Shown piece after piece: positions 27,146 through 40,900 of a stretch of DNA of 64,000 nucleotides (position 1 is the first letter of the stretch; the number at the start of each line of letters is the position of its first letter). The translations under genes and the position numbers were made by a program. The stretch lies in assembly GCF_000722635.1 (NCBI RefSeq), contig NZ_JOKH01000002.1, positions 125,905 through 189,904 of the forward strand, given 5' to 3'. Under the pieces are notes generated by a model, which saw only the letters and a list, made by a program, of their open reading frames with translations, ran no database searches and was not told the origin of the DNA. The stretch is from Endozoicomonas numazuensis. Lineage in GTDB: Bacteria > Pseudomonadota > Gammaproteobacteria > Pseudomonadales > Endozoicomonadaceae.

Positions 27146-28399
27146 CTAAACAGCTTTGACATCGCTGCTCTCAACAGGTTCCCTATCCAGCTCAAATACT
27201 GAATGAAGCGCTCTTACAGCCAGCTCCAGGTATTTTTCAGCAATAATAACGGAAACCTTGATTTCAGAGGTCGATATAATCTGGATATTGATACCTTCGG
27301 CAGCCAGAGCCTCAAACATCCTGGTGGCAACACCCGCATGAGATCTCATGCCTACGCCAACTATAGAAACCTTTGCAATTTTGCCATCACCGTCATACTC
27401 GCGCGCGCCCAGTTCTTCACACACACTGGCACAGACTTCCAGAGTCCTCTGGTAGTCGTTACGATGAACAGTAAAAGTGAAGTCAGTAGTACGATCATCA
27501 GCAACATTCTGAACAATCATATCCACTTCAATATTGGCCTTGCTCACAGGCCCAAGTATACGTGATGCAACTCCAGGGATGTCAGGCACACCTTTGATAG
27601 TAACTTTTGCTTCATCCCTATTAAAGGCAATGCCAGATACTACCGGTGATTCCATAGCTACATCCTCGTCGTCGATCGTGATTAGAGTGCCGGGGCCTTC
27701 CTGCATAGAATGCAGCACCCTCAGTTTGACATTATATTTTCCAGCAAATTCAACCGCTCGGATCTGCAATACTTTTGAGCCCAGGCTGGCCATTTCCAGC
27801 ATTTCCTCAAAAGTAATTTTATCCAGACGCCTGGCCCCTTCTACTACCCTGGGGTCAGTTGTATATACACCATCAACATCTGTATAGATCTGACACTCAT
27901 CTGCTTCAAGAGCAGCTGCAAGAGCTACCGCCGTGGTGTCAGAGCCACCTCTACCCAACGTTGTGATATTGCCTTCGGCATCGCGTCCCTGGAAACCAGC
28001 CACGACAACAACGCGCCCCTGGTCCAGATCCGCCCGCATTCTTTCTGTATCTATTTGCTGGATGCGAGCTTTTGTATGAGCCTGATCAGTGATAATAGAT
28101 ACCTGCCCCCCCGTATACGAGCGGGTTGGGCAATCACGTTCATTCAGAGCCATTGCCAGAAGGGCGATAGTGACCTGCTCTCCGGTGGAAAGCAAAACAT
28201 CCATCTCCCTGGGTGTGGGTTGTTTTTGAATATTGGTTGCAAGTTCAGTTAGCCGGTTGGTCTCGCCACTCATTGCTGAGACGACGACAACGACATCATG
28301 CCCCTGATCCCTGAACCTTTTCACCTTGTCAGCAACTCCCTGGATACGATCCAGGTCCCCAACCGAGGTGCCGCCAAATTTTTGTACTAACAGCGCCAT
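27146..28399 (-). CDS. lysC: Aspartate kinase
   Basis: First enzyme of the aspartate family pathway, phosphorylating aspartate for lysine, methionine, threonine and diaminopimelate. At 417 residues it is a monofunctional enzyme with KFGGTSVGD at the start, the substrate region TLGRGGSDTTAVALA near 150, TDVDGVYTTDPR near 178, and two C-terminal ACT domains (about 265-405) that usually bind lysine or threonine. As in Pseudomonas, an internal start near residue 250 might yield a separate beta subunit; this is not proven here. No lysine riboswitch is visible in the short (137-bp) upstream gap. It lies between alaS and csrA on the same strand. Confidence 0.97.
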   Translation of the reverse strand: MALLVQKFGGTSVGDLDRIQGVADKVKRFRDQGHDVVVVVSAMSGETNRLTELATNIQKQPTPREMDVLLSTGEQVTIALLAMALNERDCPTRSYTGGQVSIITDQAHTKARIQQIDTERMRADLDQGRVVVVAGFQGRDAEGNITTLGRGGSDTTAVALAAALEADECQIYTDVDGVYTTDPRVVEGARRLDKITFEEMLEMASLGSKVLQIRAVEFAGKYNVKLRVLHSMQEGPGTLITIDDEDVAMESPVVSGIAFNRDEAKVTIKGVPDIPGVASRILGPVSKANIEVDMIVQNVADDRTTDFTFTVHRNDYQRTLEVCASVCEELGAREYDGDGKIAKVSIVGVGMRSHAGVATRMFEALAAEGINIQIISTSEIKVSVIIAEKYLELAVRALHSVFELDREPVESSDVKAV

Positions 28400-28470
28400 T
28401 TTTATATCGTTCTACATCAATCAGCCGATCTCGGAATGTAACACGAATAGCTTCGTGAAAAAAAGCACGC

Positions 28471-28508
28471 CCCAATAAAAACGAGCCAGAAGCCTCGTTT
28501 TTATTGGG
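28471..28508 (-). terminator. alaS terminator
   Basis: CCCAATAAAAACGAG / CTCGTTTTTATTGGG with an 8-base loop: a long perfect inverted repeat that reads as a terminator on either strand. It sits 28 bp past the alaS stop, in front of lysC. Confidence 0.85.
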
Positions 28509-28536
28509 TTAAGTTATTTGTTTTAACAAAATCACA

Positions 28537-31176
28537 CTAGAGACGTTCTTGCAACCAGGGAGTAATAGACTGGATAGCCCCTTCGATTTTTGCTGCATCA
28601 GCACCTCCACCTTGAGCAAAATCAGGGCGACCACCTCCCCGACCACCTACTTGCTCTGCAACCATTTTCAGCAAATCACCCGCCTTTACCTTGCCGGTAA
28701 GATCTTTAGTTACACCAGCTACCAGAGGAAACTTTGCGTGCCCTGGCATCGCCAGGAACACAACACCTGTCTGAATCTTTCCTTTCAACTGATCCACCAT
28801 GTCACGCAATGACTTGGGGTCCACGCCCTCAAGCACTGTAGCCAGCACTTTAATACCGTTAACTTCCACCACTTTTGAAAGCAGATCTGCACTGCCGGCA
28901 GAAGCCAGTTTCTGTTGCAGTTTCTGAAGTTCTCTCTCAAGTTCTTTATTACGATCCAGAAGGGAGACCACTTTACTCTGAACATTTTCCTGAGAACCTT
29001 TAACCAGGCTGGCCACGCACTTCAGAGTATCTTCCAGTTTTTCCTGGTACCCAACAGACGCCAGACCTGTTACCGCCTCTATTCTTCTTACGCCCGCAGC
29101 AATCCCTGACTCAGAAATAATTCTAAAAGAACCAATATCACCCGTGCGATTGACGTGTGTACCGCCACACAGCTCAACCGAAAAGCCTTCAGAACCCATG
29201 GTTAGCACACGAACTTCTTCACCGTACTTTTCACCAAACAGAGCCATCGCTCCTTTAGCCTGTGCTGCTTCCATATCAAGCAACTCTGTACTCACAGCAC
29301 TGTTATCACGAATTTCCTGATTTACCAATCGCTCTATTGTTCGCAATTCTTCAGGCTTAACGGCTTCAAAATGAGAAAAGTCAAAGCGCAGTTTATCTGG
29401 ATCAACCAGAGAGCCTTTCTGAGTAACGTGCTCACCCAACACATTGCGCAATGCAGCGTGCAGGAGATGCGTAGCAGAATGATTGAGTTCAGTTGCCTTA
29501 CGAGCCTCAATATCTACATAAGCACTGACACTGTCACCCAATCTCAGATTACCTTGAGCCAGCTCAGCAATATGAAGGTGGTTATCACCCTGCTTCTGGG
29601 TATCAAGTACTTTTGCCTGACCACCTTCGAACTGGAGCAGCCCCGTATCTCCAACCTGACCACCTGACTCAGCGTAGAAAGGAGTTGATTGAAGAACTAT
29701 CGTTGCCTGCTGACCTTCAGCGACAGTATCTACCGCTTGACCTTCAACGAACAGTGCCGTCACTTCAGCACCATCCTGCAGTTTTTCGTAACCGGTGAAG
29801 TCAGTAGCACCTTCAACAACAAGCTGCTCACTATAATCAACACCAAACTTACTGGCTGCGCGCGCTCTTTCCCTCTGTGCTTCAAGCAGCTTTTCAAAGC
29901 CTTCTTCATCAACCGTCAGCTCTCGTTCTCTGGCAATGTCACTGGTCAAATCAACAGGAAAACCGTATGTATCATAGAGCGTGAACACTACTTCGCCAGG
30001 AATAACGCTGCCAGAAAGACCTTGCAGTTTGTCTTCCAAAAGCTTCATGCCCTTGTCGAGCGTTTTCGTAAACTGCTCTTCTTCCTGAAGCAGAATTCGT
30101 TCTATCTGAGCCTGATGCTTGGCCAGGTCAGGATAAGCGTCTCCCATCTCACGTACCAGCGAAGCAACTAGCTTATAGAAGAACGTCTGACTGGATCCCA
30201 ACTTATGACCATGACGGCAGGCACGACGAATAATCCTGCGCAGGGTATAGCCACGACCTTCATTGGACGGCATGATTCCGTCAGAAATAAGGAATGAGCT
30301 GGAACGGATGTGATCAGCAATCACTCGTAAAGAGGCTTCGTCGATAGAAACACCACCCAGGATTTTGGCAGCGTCTTTCAACAGGTTCTGAAAAATATCG
30401 ATATCGTAGTTACTGTGACCACCCTGTAGGATGGCAGCAATGCGCTCAAGGCCCATGCCGGTATCAACAGAAGGCTTGGGCAGTGGCTCCATAGTACCGC
30501 CAGCCTGACGGTTGTACTGCATGAAAACGATGTTCCAGATTTCAATGAAACGATCACCGTCTTCTTCCGGGGTACCAGGGCGATCACCCCGGATGTGGTC
30601 ACCATGGTCATAGAAAATTTCTGTACATGGACCACAAGGGCCTGTGTCGCCCATCTGCCAGAAATTATCAGACGCATAAGGTGCGCCTTTGTTATCACCA
30701 ATGCGGATAATGTTCTCAGCCGGGACACCGACCTCATTCAGCCAGATGTTGTAGGCTTCATCGTCAGTTTCATAAACTGTAACGCACAGGCGCTCGGTAG
30801 GAAGCTGGAGCTTCTCCGTCAGGAAGGTCCAGGCGAAACGGATCGCATCCGGTTTGAAGTAATCGCCAAAGCTGAAGTTACCCAGCATTTCAAAGAAAGT
30901 GTGGTGACGGGCGGTATAACCAACGTTTTCCAGATCGTTGTGCTTGCCTCCGGCCCGAACACACTTCTGGGACGTAGTAGCCCGGTTGTACGCTCGCTGC
31001 TCCCGACCAAGGAAAGTGTCCTTGAACTGGTTCATGCCTGCATTGGTAAACAGCAGGGTCGGGTCATCGTGAGGCACCAGGGAGCTGCTGGACACAATTT
31101 CATGTCCATTTTCCCTGAAAAATTCAAGAAAAGCAGAGCGGATCTCAGAGCTTTTCATATAATTCACACGAGTCAT
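28537..31176 (-). CDS. alaS: Alanyl-tRNA synthetase
   Basis: Charges tRNA-Ala and hydrolyses misactivated serine and glycine. The product is about 879 residues, normal for the family. It has the N-terminal aminoacylation domain ([29 protein letters not shown]), the second class II motif region near [10 protein letters not shown], and the editing domain with [16 protein letters not shown] (HxxxH zinc/editing site near residue 570) and ELCGGTHV near 670. A C-terminal glycine-rich C-Ala tail ([15 protein letters not shown]) completes it. The ATG at 31176 ([10 protein letters not shown]) is chosen because GGAAG precedes it; the ATG at 31158 would match Pseudomonas AlaS more closely and is the alternative. 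A longer extension to 31257 has no support. Confidence 0.97.
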   Translation of the reverse strand: MTRVNYMKSSEIRSAFLEFFRENGHEIVSSSSLVPHDDPTLLFTNAGMNQFKDTFLGREQRAYNRATTSQKCVRAGGKHNDLENVGYTARHHTFFEMLGNFSFGDYFKPDAIRFAWTFLTEKLQLPTERLCVTVYETDDEAYNIWLNEVGVPAENIIRIGDNKGAPYASDNFWQMGDTGPCGPCTEIFYDHGDHIRGDRPGTPEEDGDRFIEIWNIVFMQYNRQAGGTMEPLPKPSVDTGMGLERIAAILQGGHSNYDIDIFQNLLKDAAKILGGVSIDEASLRVIADHIRSSSFLISDGIMPSNEGRGYTLRRIIRRACRHGHKLGSSQTFFYKLVASLVREMGDAYPDLAKHQAQIERILLQEEEQFTKTLDKGMKLLEDKLQGLSGSVIPGEVVFTLYDTYGFPVDLTSDIARERELTVDEEGFEKLLEAQRERARAASKFGVDYSEQLVVEGATDFTGYEKLQDGAEVTALFVEGQAVDTVAEGQQATIVLQSTPFYAESGGQVGDTGLLQFEGGQAKVLDTQKQGDNHLHIAELAQGNLRLGDSVSAYVDIEARKATELNHSATHLLHAALRNVLGEHVTQKGSLVDPDKLRFDFSHFEAVKPEELRTIERLVNQEIRDNSAVSTELLDMEAAQAKGAMALFGEKYGEEVRVLTMGSEGFSVELCGGTHVNRTGDIGSFRIISESGIAAGVRRIEAVTGLASVGYQEKLEDTLKCVASLVKGSQENVQSKVVSLLDRNKELERELQKLQQKLASAGSADLLSKVVEVNGIKVLATVLEGVDPKSLRDMVDQLKGKIQTGVVFLAMPGHAKFPLVAGVTKDLTGKVKAGDLLKMVAEQVGGRGGGRPDFAQGGGADAAKIEGAIQSITPWLQERL

Positions 31177-31411
31177 ACAGGTCTTCCAACAGGGGAGATT
31201 TAAACGGCAATCTATGCAAAAACCGACATTATATAGAAGGGAAAGAAAAACAGCCATGTACGTTAATTTCAGCCTTTAAATTGCTTTGAGCGGTAGTTAC
31301 TGCAGAATTTTGATATGGATTCTCTGAGAGTTACAGACTACTCAGACAATCCTTCTAATTTAAGTATTTCTGCGACCACCTCGACCGTACATAAGCCTCT
31401 TCCTGTCTGAT

Positions 31412-31540
31412 TATACCCATCGCCTTTCAAGATGCTACGTTGTTGCCAGCGTTCGCTCACCCTGATCACCAACTACTTGTAGGCTCACAGGGCTTCGCTC
31501 ACTTGTCGCCTGGTAGCATCTTGAAATCCAATGGGTATAC
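31412..31540. repeat. MITE-like palindromic repeat
   Basis: About 129 bp flanked by inverted arms: TATACCCATCGCC-TTTCAAG... at the left, and at the right the complement TATACCCATTGGA-TTTCAAG..., matching at 24 of 27 positions through GATGCTAC. Inner GCTCACCCTGA / CACAGGG segments give a partial second stem. No coding capacity. It lies between alaS and the RTX gene. Confidence 0.65.
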
Positions 31541-31945
31541 ACCTCAGATCATACACAGATTTTTGCGAAGAATGGATCTGACACAAAGACAGAGAATGCA
31601 GATAAGTGCTTTGTCGATACATTTTTTAAACCTGTTGTCAGGTTCAACCCAGTAGAATATAGAGTGTTTTTTTCTACCAAGAGGATGTTTTGGCTCTGAG
31701 TTTTTCTGACATATGGCAAAAGATTCGGGAAAAGCCAAATAAGGCTCAAACTGATCAGATTCAGCACTTTCAACAAATTGTCAGGATGTTCTACCCTACT
31801 CCATCCCAGAATAATAGAATCGGGTATTTCTTGTTTTACCAACTGCCCAGTATTAATTGGCTTTGATAACTCTTGTGCATGTGTCAGCAAGTAAAAAAAC
31901 TGCATGGCCATTTGCTCTTGATGTCATAATATTCAGTATGAATAT
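31541..31945. other. Unassigned region between the MITE and the RTX gene
   Basis: About 400 bp. A minus-strand frame of 120 codons (31549-31911) and short plus-strand frames are open, but none shows a domain, a good ribosome-binding site or a family resemblance. It may be the remnant of an inserted element. Confidence 0.4.
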
Positions 31946-31982
31946 AAAGAAAAGGGACTAACCTGAAGGCCAGCCCCTTTAT
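31946..31982 (-). terminator. Terminator of the RTX gene
   Basis: Minus-strand AAAGGGGCTGG ... TAGTCCCTTTTCTTT hairpin with an imperfect stem and T-rich tail, 18 bp after the stop. Confidence 0.6.
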
Positions 31983-31999
31983 TCAATCACTCAATATTG

Positions 32000-34900
32000 T
32001 CAATCAATCTGCAGGTTGCCATCATCAATCAGGTTATTCAGGATTTCAGTATCGCTACTCCCACCTCCATAACCTGAAAGGTCTACACCTTCGAGCTTAA
32101 TCTTCTGAGTCACATCTCCGTCGGCATCAGGCTTCACTTCGATGGTGGTATCACCGTTATCAAAGTTCAAACTGAGATATTGATCCAAGGGTTCTGACTC
32201 ATTAACTAGAACATCACTGAGATCAATTTTATCGCCACCCTGCCCTATCTGGAAGTCCATAATGGTATCCTGAGCGGGTGTGCCAGACGTACCCACGTCT
32301 GACGCTCCCCAAATAAAGGTATCACTGTCATTACCACCGGTAAGAACGTCATCGCCAGCTCCGCCAGTGATCAGATCGCTCTGGTCAGTATTGACTGTTT
32401 CCTGGCCTATTTGTTCAGTGGTCGTTGCCGTCAGTCTGACGTTATCAAAAAAGATCTGTGGGCCGCTGATTTTGATGAGCTCAATGGTCAATGGTTGGCC
32501 GATGGCTGCAGAGTCTGAAGCTATTGAAGAGCCCTCTAAGTTCAGAGTCAGTGTTTCAAATTGACCTTCTGCAGGAGAAACTGAGCCGTCGCTGGCAAGA
32601 GTGATACCGCCGGCTTTTATTCTGACCTCGTAGTTGGCCAGTCCGGATTCACTTTTACGATTACCAATATCAATCTGAAGTTGATAACTGGAGTTAGGGT
32701 CAAAGTTCTCAGTCAGGGTTTGTGAGATGGTTGTATTGTCGTTGTTGATATATGCAATATTATCCCCCTCTGTAGCCTGCTCATCCATGCCTGTGCTGTT
32801 CTCATTTTTAATCCCATTCCACTGGTGACTGAATGTCCAGCTGCTGCTTTCGGGATTGTCGTTCCATGCGCCATCCGACAGGTTCTGGCTTTCAAAGCTT
32901 GAGTCTCCAATGGCAATGTTGCGGTTGGTCACTTTGGTGCTGGTGAATGTCAGGCTGTCATCCCAGGCATTAGTTCCCGTATTGGTCATGGTCAAGTCAT
33001 TAAGGTCACTGCCTTTGAGTGTCCAGGTACCATCACCATTATCGGTGCCGGCTGAAAGAGCAACATCTGAAGCTACATCTACGACGATATCCGGAGTAGG
33101 CAGGTCGTAATAACTTTGCCCACTCACCGGTTCAGCACCCGCAGGCAACATATCGTAAAACTGGAAAGGTTCTGCGGTCGAACTGCTGACAACCATATCC
33201 GCTCCGAAATTCCCCTGCCAGTAAACCAGCTCCACTTCATATAGGCCGTCCTGAGGCGCTGTGAAGTTTCCAGAACTTGTAGCGACCCCTCTGGGGGCGG
33301 TGAACTCAGTAACGGTGTCACCATTGATTTTCAACCTGAAACCATCATCCGAGGCCACATTAAAATCATGGGTACCTGCTGTTAGACGAATATAACCCGT
33401 CATCTTGAGCGCAAATGTCTGACCTGGCATATCACCATTACCGGTCAGAGTACTGCTATCGCTGCCAATAAAGTCTGCCAGAGTATGATTACCACTTCTG
33501 GTGTAATTGAACGTTGAAGCCGTAAAGGTTGAAATTGGATTATTGTTTTCAACCAGACTGACAGCCTGGTCAAGACTTGAAAAAACGGTACCAGTATCAA
33601 AAACTTCTGCTTTTAGTCCAGTAGCACTGGGCAGACTGATCTGGCTCGCAGCCGTTATAAACGCAGAGTCAAGATTAACCGCTACAGCCTGACCATCATC
33701 CCCTTTAATCGTATCATCACCTGTACCACCAAAGATGATATCTGCTCCGGCATCACCCAGCAGGGTGTCAGCCCCTCCTTCACCTTTCAGTGTGTCGGCC
33801 TGATCAGTGCCATCAAGAATTTCATCGGCACTTGTGCCAATGAGCTCGCCTGCTCCTTCCACACTCAGGTTAAATGTGTAGGCCTCGCTGGAGGCTGAGC
33901 CATCGCTAACACTAAAACCAAAGCTGACAGCCCCTACAGGATCAGTGGCCGGTGCGGTATATTTCAGATTTTCAATATCTGCCGCAGTGATGACCTGGTT
34001 TGCAGTGACCGCAGAGCCATTGAGTGTCAATGAACCAGAAACAGGCACACTGGTAATGGTGATGGATTGCATGCTGTCACCATCACCATCAGTGAATTCA
34101 AAATCATCTGTACTGAAGGTGTAGCTGTCGCTCTGCTTGAGTATCAGAGTATGATCTTCAGATTCTGGTGCATCACTCACAGCAGTAATTCTTATATCAA
34201 GATCTTCCGTAGTTGTACTTGTCGTACCCGTCGATGTTTCTGTTGCTGTAGCAGACAGCGTCATCGTAAAGTTACCGTTAGAATTTGCAGCAGGCGTTAA
34301 CTGCAGCTGGCTCAGGTTCCAACTTGACACATCAATGTCTGCACCAGTAGACATTGCAGAATTTGAGCCATCTCCCAAACTATACCCGGAAGGGATACCT
34401 GAAAGACTCACTGTAAGATTTTCTGATCCATCTGTGTCAGCCAGAGAGGCCGTCATCGAAAAATCAAGCACACTATCTTCGTTCGTTTCAAAGTATGGTG
34501 CGCCCTGAGTGGTTTTTTCCAACACTACGTCATTAATATAAATAAATCCTTCAGGAGCGCTGAATTCAAGCCTTAGTTCCGCCGAATCTCCTGCAGGAAC
34601 CGGCAGGTTAATGGTAGGATTCCAGTCATCAAAGGCGTCATGGTTATAATCCTCCGTGACTATCAACTCATTGTCCCAGTACACCAAAATCTTACCGTCA
34701 TTTCGATACGTATCAAGTGTTAAAGAATACCCAAGGTCGTTGGCATCCGATGTATCAATGATTCGGGATAAGCTGCCTCCGTAAAATTCGAGACGATCAT
34801 CGCCATAATCACCGCCATCATTGCTCCAACCATCATTACCATTGTGGAGAGATCCAAGCTGAGCATCGTGAATGGTTTCTGTGATGGATTCATAAGAAGG

Positions 34901-37900
34901 ACTACCGCCTACGGTGATGTTTGGCGCATCAGCAACCGGAGTGACATCGACCGTTACGGTCTGAATAGAAGACTCTAACTGTCCGTCGCTTACTGCAAAG
35001 GTGAAGCTTGCATAATTATCTCCGCTGGCATCGGCAACAGGGGTAAACGTCAGCAGCCCGGCATTGATATCGGCTTTGCTCACAGACTGTTCTTCGGTCA
35101 CTGCAACGCCATTAAGGGTCAGTACACCTGCACCAGGTAATGTTTTTATGAGAACCGTAGATAAAACATCTCCGGAATCTTCATCAGAGAAAGAGAAGTC
35201 AGCAGCTAAGAGCGTGATTACGGCGTCTTCAGCAACATTTAGAGTGGCATCCGCACTATCAGGAGTATCATTAGTATTGGTGATATAAACGGTGTAATCG
35301 CGGGTATCAGACAGATAACCATCACTGACCTGAGCAGTAATGGTATGGCTGGAAGCTGATTCAAAGTTAAGCAGGCTGCCATCAGCTACTGTTATTTCAC
35401 CGGTACTGCTATTAATAGAGAATCGACCTCCAGCATCATTAGTCAGAGTATAAGTAAGAGTATCTCCATTCGCATCATTGGACGTCACTGAACCAACAAC
35501 AGTGTTGTTAATGGTGTTTTCAGGAATGTGTAAAGCATCACCTAGCAGATTATCGACACTGTCTGCCTGGTAGAGGGCCCTGGCACCCGAAGCGTCCACT
35601 CCCTCATTCAGTACCACCAGCTCATCTATTGAGCCATCCAGTGAACCGTCATTACTCCCATGGCTCTCACCCACGTAATTATTGGTTCGAACCATATCAG
35701 GGATAACGGCACCATCGAGATTTTCCCCTGCCAGCTCACCATTCTTATAGACACGCATGGCTCCAGATTCATCGACAGTTGCTGTCACATGAACCCACTC
35801 GCCTTGAGTAAAGAAGTCACTGATGTGCAAGACACCATCCGCAGAACCCGAGCCATCGTAAATCTCAAAAGCAAGATCATTTGAAGTACCGACATGCGCT
35901 AGCACAATGTTGTTATTGGCAGCTCCATCACCAAAATCAACAATCCTTGACCATGACTGACTGAAGCTGTCGAACTTGACCCAAGCCGAAATCGACAGAG
36001 CTCCGCCCAGAGAAAGCCCAGATATTTCACCAGCGCCTGAACTGCCATCCATTTCAAAAGCAGTACCAGAACCATTATGCCCAGTGCCAAACCCTGCACT
36101 GCCACTCAGACTGAGATTATTACCTTCACCAGAAGAGTCTGAAGCCAAGGTGCCGGAGCCATCACTGAAGTTGAATGCAGCAACAACAGAATCAAACATC
36201 GGCAGCTCTGTCAGTTCAGGAGCGACATTGGTTCCAGTCACTGTAACAGTAATGGTGTTGACCGAACTCTCACCTTTGCTGTCAGTAACTCTGAAATCAA
36301 ATGTGACATCTTCTGTTTGAACAGAGGAAAGGTTTTCGAAGTCAGAACCCGGGTTGAAGGTATAGCTGCCATCGGCATTGATTGTTACAGAACCTTTAGC
36401 AGGTGCAGACTCCAGGGAGTAAACCAGTGTCTCTCCCTGATCCAGGTCTTTAGCAGACAGCTGTCCTGCAATTATACCCGCATCAGATCCGCCAAGTTCA
36501 CCACTCAGGGCTTCCGGAACACGGTTAACATCAATAGTTAGAGTGGAAGCAGAAGTATCGGTGCCATCAGAAACTGTATAGTTGAATACATCCTGCAAAG
36601 TAGCTGTTTCATAGTCATAGCCCAGCGCTTTCAATTCCTGATTATTCAGAGCCCTGTCGTAGATACGTGCTTCATCAATCAGACCATCAAAACCGAAATG
36701 ATTATCCGGAATGTTGACATCACCATCATGGAACCGGGCACTACCACGCAGCGCTTCCTCAGAGCCTTCTGTGTAATGGAGCGATACACTACCAAAAGCC
36801 GCTTCATCGCCATGAAAACCCATAGCCTCAGCATGACCTGAGCCAAATTCATCCCCATTCAAATAAGCTTTCAGGGAACTGTTGTCTGCATCCAGCACCA
36901 GCGAGACCTGCTGCCAGTCATCACTGGAAATAGCGCTGATATCCTGGGTCAGGAAGGTGCCGTTATCCCAGCCATTCGTATTCGACCAGGCACCCACATA
37001 AAGAGTGCCCTCATCAATATAAATGTTATAACCTTTACTGCCACCCCCTTCTTCATACAACACCTGACGACCACTTAGGTCATTGTCAGTGTCAATTTTG
37101 AAGGAGAAATTGATCGTCCGTTCAGTCTTGCTGCCTGAATAGGTATTTAATTCGGTAGAGTCTGTGATATCGACGATGGCACTGGCACCATCAAATTGCA
37201 CCGCATTACCGTTGAGTCCGGCAGAGACAAAAGCTGCGCCTTCATTCAAAACACCATCGGTTGAGGTACCGGAAGTACTGTCGTTCACAGTGGTACCGGA
37301 GGTCTCATCAAACGTCCAGTGAGCTACAAGTCCGGATGATAAATCGACAGTAGCCGGCGTATAGGTCCAGTTACCGTCTTCAGAGATGGTTAAATCACCG
37401 TAGTCGCCAGTAATGGTGGTAGATCCGGAAACACCGGTTCCATTGACGTCAGTTACTGTCAGCGGGTCGTTTTCAGCATCGCTGTCATTGGCAAGAACAC
37501 TGGCTGCTCCGGTAATGGCAGAACCTTCTGCGGAGGCCTGCTCAGTGCTGGTATCGCTGACAGGTTCTGGACCGTCATTGACGGCTGTGACATTGACTGA
37601 CCAGTATACGTCGGTGGTCTCCGAACCATCTGAAACCATGATCTTAACGGGCAGACTGCCCACATCAGGGTCGTCAGGAATACCACTGAAGGTTCGGGTT
37701 CCAGTATCAAATGTCAACCAGGCTGGCAGAGGGTCACCATTGGCAAGGCTGGTGCTGAACGTTAATGAGTCGCCGTCATCATCAGAGAAGGCATTAGCAG
37801 GCAGTGTGTAACTGAAAGCTGCTTCTTCTGTAGCGGTTTGATCTGAAAGTCCGACATAATCTGATTCGGCAGGGCCTGAACCAGAAGGTACGTAATCGAC

Positions 37901-40900
37901 ATCATCACTGATGACAATTTTGTCGACTGCAGTGCCATCTTCGCGCATCCATAGATTCAGCTGATGAGTTCCGGGAGCATCGACTTCAATAGTAATGCGA
38001 CCAGCGCTGTTTATTCTGTCGCCAGCCCAGTCATGGCTGCCGTCATTGAAACCAATTTGAGAGCCGGTACTCACCGCTTCACCATTCAAACCAATATGAA
38101 CACTGTCACTGTTCCCATCAGGTGCATCACCTCTCACCCAGACGTAATAGGTGCCTGCACTCTCAAACTGAATATCGTAGGTCAGCTCAGAGCTTATGCC
38201 GGTGTAATCCGTATCGAAGCCGTCGGCACCATTGTTGGCAGTACTGACTTGCTGGCCACCGGATGCTGAAGCATCATTTTCTACTGCCCAGGCGTTGCCG
38301 CTCCGATTGACCTGACTGCTGAAATGCTCTGCTTCAATGGACACCAGTCCATTGTCTTCAGCAAAGACAGGCGACGGAGCATCGTTTATGTTGTTGACTA
38401 TCAGGCTGAAACTGGCATCAATTGTTTCGCCGTCTTCGTCGGTAGCCGTGACTTTCAGGTTAAGGGTAGCGACGTCGTCATTATCAGGTGTACCTGAGAA
38501 AACTCTCGTTGAAGTATTAAAGTTCAACCACTCAGGTAAAGCTGATCCATCAGTCTGGGTTGCCGTGAAAGTTAAAGTATCTCCATCACCATGCGAGAAC
38601 GTATTCTCAGGGACTGTAAAGCTGAAAGATGAGTCTTCATTGACTGATTGATCGGTAACGGCGTTGGCGAGTAATGGCGCATCATTGGTGCCCTGAATTG
38701 TGACCTCTACGGTGTGGGTTGTCCCATCGTTTGAGCTAGTTAAAATATCTCCATCACCATGCGAGAAAGTACTCTCAGGGACTGTAAAGCTGAAAGATGA
38801 GTCTTCATTGACTGATTGATCGGTAACGGCGTTGGCGAGTAATGGCGCATCATTGGTGCCCTGAATTGTGACCTCTACGGTGTGGGTTGTCCCATCGTTT
38901 GAGCTAGTTAAAATATCTCCATCACCATGCGAGAAAGTACTCTCAGGGACTGTAAAGCTGAAAGATGAGTCTTCATTGACTGATTGATCGGTAACGGCGT
39001 TGGCGAGTAATGGCGCATCATTGGTACCCTGAATTGTGATCTCTACGGTGTGGGTTGTCCCATCGTTTGAGCTGATCGTGATGGTATCGGTCAGCTGCTC
39101 ACCGTCATCCAGAGATTGAATACTGTTTTGCGTATTATCTGCTGAATAAGTCCAGTTACCCTCGGCATTAATGGTCAGGGAACCATGACTTCCGTTTACT
39201 GTTTCAGCCACGAATGAGGCACTGCCATCGGCATCGGATACCGATAAGCTGCCAGAGGTGGTTAATGTCGCGGCGGCATCTTCGGTCAGGGTTCCGCTGT
39301 CATCTCCGGTAAACACAGCGGCATCGCTGACGGGCTGCATATCCACACGAATGGTCTGGGTGTGAGTGGCAGTAGTATTATTGCTGGCTTCAGTGGCGGT
39401 GGACATCACTGAAATGGTGAAGTCAGTATCGTGGTTGGCAACCGGGGTAATCGTTAGATTTGCAAGGTTCCAGCTGGATGCGTCAACAGCACTGCCATCA
39501 GTTGTCAGACTATTGGTGCCATCACTGATGGCAAAACCTGCAGGAATTCCGCTCAGGCTGACAGACAGTGTTTCAGATCCATCTGAGTCGCTAAGGGATG
39601 TACTTAAATCCAGAGCAATTCGGGTATCTTCCTGGCTGGATATCATTTTGTCATAGGAAGAATCAGTGCTGTCATCGGCGCCTAATCGACTGATGGTGAT
39701 CTGATCCAGAAGTGGGCCTACACCATTATTCTGTCCAGCCACTTCCCTTACAGCTAGTTGAGTTGATGCCTGATCAGTATCGGGAAGATTAATAGTGACT
39801 TCTTCCCAGCTGGTGCCTGGATCAATGGTCTGTAATACCTGTCCATTCCAGACGATCTCTATTTCGTCAGTACCATCATAGCTTTCGTGCTGTTTCACCC
39901 AGAGTGAGATCTGATGATCGTGACCCTGACTGGTATCAATTGAGCAGTAATAAGCATCAGGAGTACCTGTTTCAGCATCCAGCTTTGCAACTTTTGTCCC
40001 TATTCTCGAAGCACCAAGAGGTCCTCCACTGTCGTGAGTTTCAACAGCATTTTCAGAAGTCCAACCATCAGCCAAGCCATCGTTGAAGTTCATGCTTGAA
40101 AGAACAGTCGAACCTTGAACCGTTAGTGTGGGTGCATCCGCATCTGGTGTCAGAGTCAGATCAGCCTGACTACTGACAGTTGCAGTGCCATCAGAAATAT
40201 CAAAGGCCAGCTGAGCACTACCTGACCAGTTACTGACTGGGGTCACCGTCCAGGTTCCGTTGCCATTATCAGCAACAGACACCTGCCCACTTGAAACAGT
40301 GACATTACTGACGGCAAGGGCATCGTTATCAGCATCTGCAGTGTTAGCGAGTAGCTCCGCTTCTGTCAGCGTGAAGCTGATGTCTTCGTTAGAAGCTTTG
40401 GAGACATTAGAACTGACTACAGGCACATCATTTTCTACACCCACATCAACAGTCATAACGTAATGGCTGTCTGAGAAAACGCTATCCGAATCAGAAACAT
40501 TGAAGTTAAACGAAGCGTAATCATCTCCATTGGCATTAGCTTCTGGTGCAAACTTAAACAGGCCTGCATCTATATCAGCCTTTGAAACCGTATCGTTCAG
40601 TGAAACTGCGACTCCATTCAATGTGAGTGAGCCATTTCCAGGGAGGCTTTCAATCAGAACCTGGTTCAGAGCATCATCCTGATCAGCATCAGAGAAATTA
40701 AAATCAGCGGCAGAGAAGGTGTAAGTAGTATCTTCAGCAGTAGATACTGTTTCATTAACAGCAACGGGGGCTTCATTGATATCAGTAACATATACCGTAT
40801 AAGAACGAGTATCGGATAAGGCTCCATCACTCACCTGAACTTCAATGGTATGAGTGTCATCAGCCTCATGATTCAATTGACTGCTGTCAGCTACTGAAAT

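Noticed and set aside
28400-28470. Lysine riboswitch upstream of lysC
   Set aside because: The gap is only 137 bp and is partly occupied by the alaS terminator; no conserved riboswitch elements were seen.
38583-39086. CRISPR-like array
   Set aside because: The 168-bp repeats are contiguous, in frame and coding for cadherin-like units; no spacers and no cas genes.
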